Notes under the pieces: generated by a model
The model's input: the letters and a program-made list of their open reading frames with translations, nothing else
Told to the model about the DNA's origin: nothing
Database searches by the model: none
Made by a program: the position numbers and the translations under genes
Assembly (NCBI RefSeq): GCF_002943415.1
Contig: NZ_PTQZ01000071.1
Location: 1 to 7,742 of the forward strand
Direction: 5' to 3'
DNA from: Amnimonas aquatica
GTDB taxonomy: Bacteria; Pseudomonadota; Gammaproteobacteria; Pseudomonadales; Moraxellaceae
DNA length: 7,742 bases
Part shown: positions 6,757 to 7,742 of the stretch, in pieces
Position numbering within the stretch: position 1 is the stretch's first letter
Layout: each line of letters opens with the position of its first letter

Positions 6757-7245
6757 ATGCCGTCATTCGATGTCGTCTCCGAACTCGAAGCCTTCGAAGT
6801 CAACCACGCGGTCCAGAACACGACCAAGGAAATCGCCACGCGCTTCGATTTCCGCGGCGCCGACGTGAAGGTCGAGTTCAACGAAAAGAACAAGGAGATC
6901 AAGCTCAGCGCCGAGGCCGACTTCCAGGTCGACCAGGCCCGCGCCATGCTCGAGAACCACCTGATCAAGCGCAAGGTCGATCCGCAGGTGCTGGATCCGC
7001 AGAAGATCGAGCCCAGCGGCAAGCTGGTGCACCAGGTCATCAAGCTCAAGGATGGCCTCGACTCCGACACCGCCAAGAAGATCGTCAAGCTGCTCAAGGA
7101 GAACGGCTACAAGGTGCAGGCCAGCATCCAGGGCGACAAGGTGCGCGTGACCGACAAGAAGCGCGACGCGCTGCAGGATGTCATGGCCTTCCTGCGCCAG
7201 CAGCAGCTCGGTCTGCCGCTGCAGTTCAACAACTTCAAGGACTGA
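6757..7245 (+). CDS. yajQ: YajQ-family cyclic di-GMP/nucleotide-binding protein
   Basis: A 162-residue cytoplasmic protein of the YajQ family (E. coli YajQ is 163). Family members bind nucleotides or nucleic acid; the Xanthomonas member binds cyclic di-GMP and acts with a transcription factor in virulence, so a signalling role is possible here but not shown. Diagnostic segments are MPSFDVVSELE (1-11), the helix EVNHAVQNTTKEIATRFDFRG (14-34), LIKRKVDP (69-76) and the C-terminal LGLPLQFNNFKD (151-162). Two alternating alpha/beta halves fit the known fold. The start is clear from conservation; GGGGAG precedes it with a rather long ten-base spacing. The frame is open far upstream but that part is the antisense of the thioesterase and YcbL genes. 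It is probably monocistronic, followed by a hairpin and a convergent regulator gene. Confidence 0.95.
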   Translation: MPSFDVVSELEAFEVNHAVQNTTKEIATRFDFRGADVKVEFNEKNKEIKLSAEADFQVDQARAMLENHLIKRKVDPQVLDPQKIEPSGKLVHQVIKLKDGLDSDTAKKIVKLLKENGYKVQASIQGDKVRVTDKKRDALQDVMAFLRQQQLGLPLQFNNFKD

Positions 7246-7259
7246 GCGCCCGCAGGCGC

Positions 7260-7280
7260 GTGGCACCGGGCCGGTGCCAC
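7260..7280. terminator. Hairpin between convergent yajQ and AraC-family gene
   Basis: GTGGCACC and GGTGCCAC are separated by GGGCC (the symmetry extends to 10 bp per side around one central base). It lies 15 bases after the yajQ stop and 9 bases from the stop of the opposite gene, the right place for a bidirectional terminator. There is no T-run after the stem on either strand, so intrinsic termination would be imperfect. Confidence 0.45.
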
Positions 7281-7288
7281 CGCCACCC

Positions 7289-7742
7289 TCAGCGCCGCCG
7301 GCGCGCGGGCTGCTTCGATGACTGGCGGAAGTCCAGCGGCGTCTGTCCGCTCCAGCGCTTGAACACGCGCGAGAAATTCGAGCTTTCGCGGAAGCCCAGC
7401 TGCCAGGCGATCTCCTTCACCGACAACGCGGTTTCCGCCAGCAGCTGCCGGGCCTGGCGCTGGCGCTCGGCATCGAGGATGCCCTGGAAGGTCTCGCCCT
7501 GCTGGCTCAGGCGATTGCGGAAGGTGCGCACGGACAGGCTGAAGGCGTCGGCGACATCGGTCATGCGCGGCAGCGGCCCTTCGTGCCGGCTCAGGTACTG
7601 GCGCACGGCGTCGGCGAAGGAACCGCGCGCCATGAGCTGGTCCATGCGCTCGTTGATCACCTGCAGCGCGCGTGCATGCTGCACGGGATCGGCGGAGGCG
7701 ATGGGCGCATCCAGCAGAGACTGCGGAATGTTCAGGCCGTTG
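7289..7742 (-). CDS. AraC-family transcriptional regulator, 5'-partial (C-terminal part)
   Basis: The visible 150 residues are the linker and DNA-binding domain of an AraC/XylS-type activator. The frame is open to the window edge, and the first residues (GLNIPQSLLDAPIASADP) match the end of the ligand-binding region of the OruR/ArgR-like subgroup (Arabinose_bd type), so the gene continues outside; a GTG at 7684 is not the true start. The first helix-turn-helix is TDVADAFSLSVRTFRNRLSQ (61-80). The second covers about 106-130 (ALSVKEIAWQLGFRESSNFS then RVFKRWSG), followed by the conserved QTPLDFR. The tail ends in a basic ARRRR. It is convergent with yajQ. The inducer and target genes cannot be told from this fragment; such regulators often control an adjacent operon beyond the edge. 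Confidence 0.93.
   Translation of the reverse strand, partial: NGLNIPQSLLDAPIASADPVQHARALQVINERMDQLMARGSFADAVRQYLSRHEGPLPRMTDVADAFSLSVRTFRNRLSQQGETFQGILDAERQRQARQLLAETALSVKEIAWQLGFRESSNFSRVFKRWSGQTPLDFRQSSKQPARRRR

Noticed and set aside
7289..7684. A complete 131-residue AraC-type protein starting at GTG 7684
   Set aside because: The frame stays open and family-like upstream to the window edge, so this is a truncated larger regulator.

Overview
The window looks like ordinary chromosomal DNA of a GC-rich gammaproteobacterium. Third codon positions are strongly G/C, and several products closely match families common in Pseudomonas and related gammaproteobacteria: soluble transhydrogenase SthA, LipA, YajQ, a YcbL-type hydrolase and the PA2778/PA2779 pair. 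The genus cannot be fixed from the sequence alone. I see no transposase, integrase, phage gene, tRNA, rRNA or CRISPR array, and no stretch over 300 bases lacks a gene; the largest gap is the 212-base sthA-lipA intergenic region.

Layout. (a) 3-836, plus strand: the end of a bile acid:sodium symporter (BASS) family transporter, cut by the left edge. (b) 837-930: a short convergent gap almost filled by a perfect 21-bp inverted repeat. (c) 931-2313, minus strand: sthA, divergent from (d) lipA at 2526-3557, with a shared regulatory region between them that holds a small inverted repeat. (e) 3589-4080, plus strand: an unrecognised 163-residue protein, probably cotranscribed with lipA and starting at a non-ATG codon. 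(f) 4090-6702, minus strand: four genes that probably form one transcription unit, read in the order DUF4442 thioesterase-like protein, YcbL-type metallo-beta-lactamase hydrolase, PA2779-type small membrane protein, PA2778-type C39 peptidase lipoprotein. (g) 6757-7245, plus strand: yajQ, divergent from that unit. (h) 7289-7742, minus strand: the C-terminal part of an AraC-family regulator, cut by the right edge.

How the genes may work together. SthA (NADPH/NADH balance) and LipA (lipoyl cofactor for 2-oxoacid dehydrogenases and glycine cleavage) both serve central redox metabolism, but a shared control is only a suggestion. The DUF4442 and YcbL-like proteins are both candidate thioester hydrolases and are separated by a single base. 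The least understood part is the PA2779-PA2778 pair: a secreted or membrane-anchored small protein whose stop overlaps the start of a lipoprotein with a C39-like papain-fold domain and a TPR-like tail. It is a known but functionally obscure conserved pair and is the best candidate here for a poorly described system. The strongest non-coding signal is the 21-bp perfect hairpin at 859-913.
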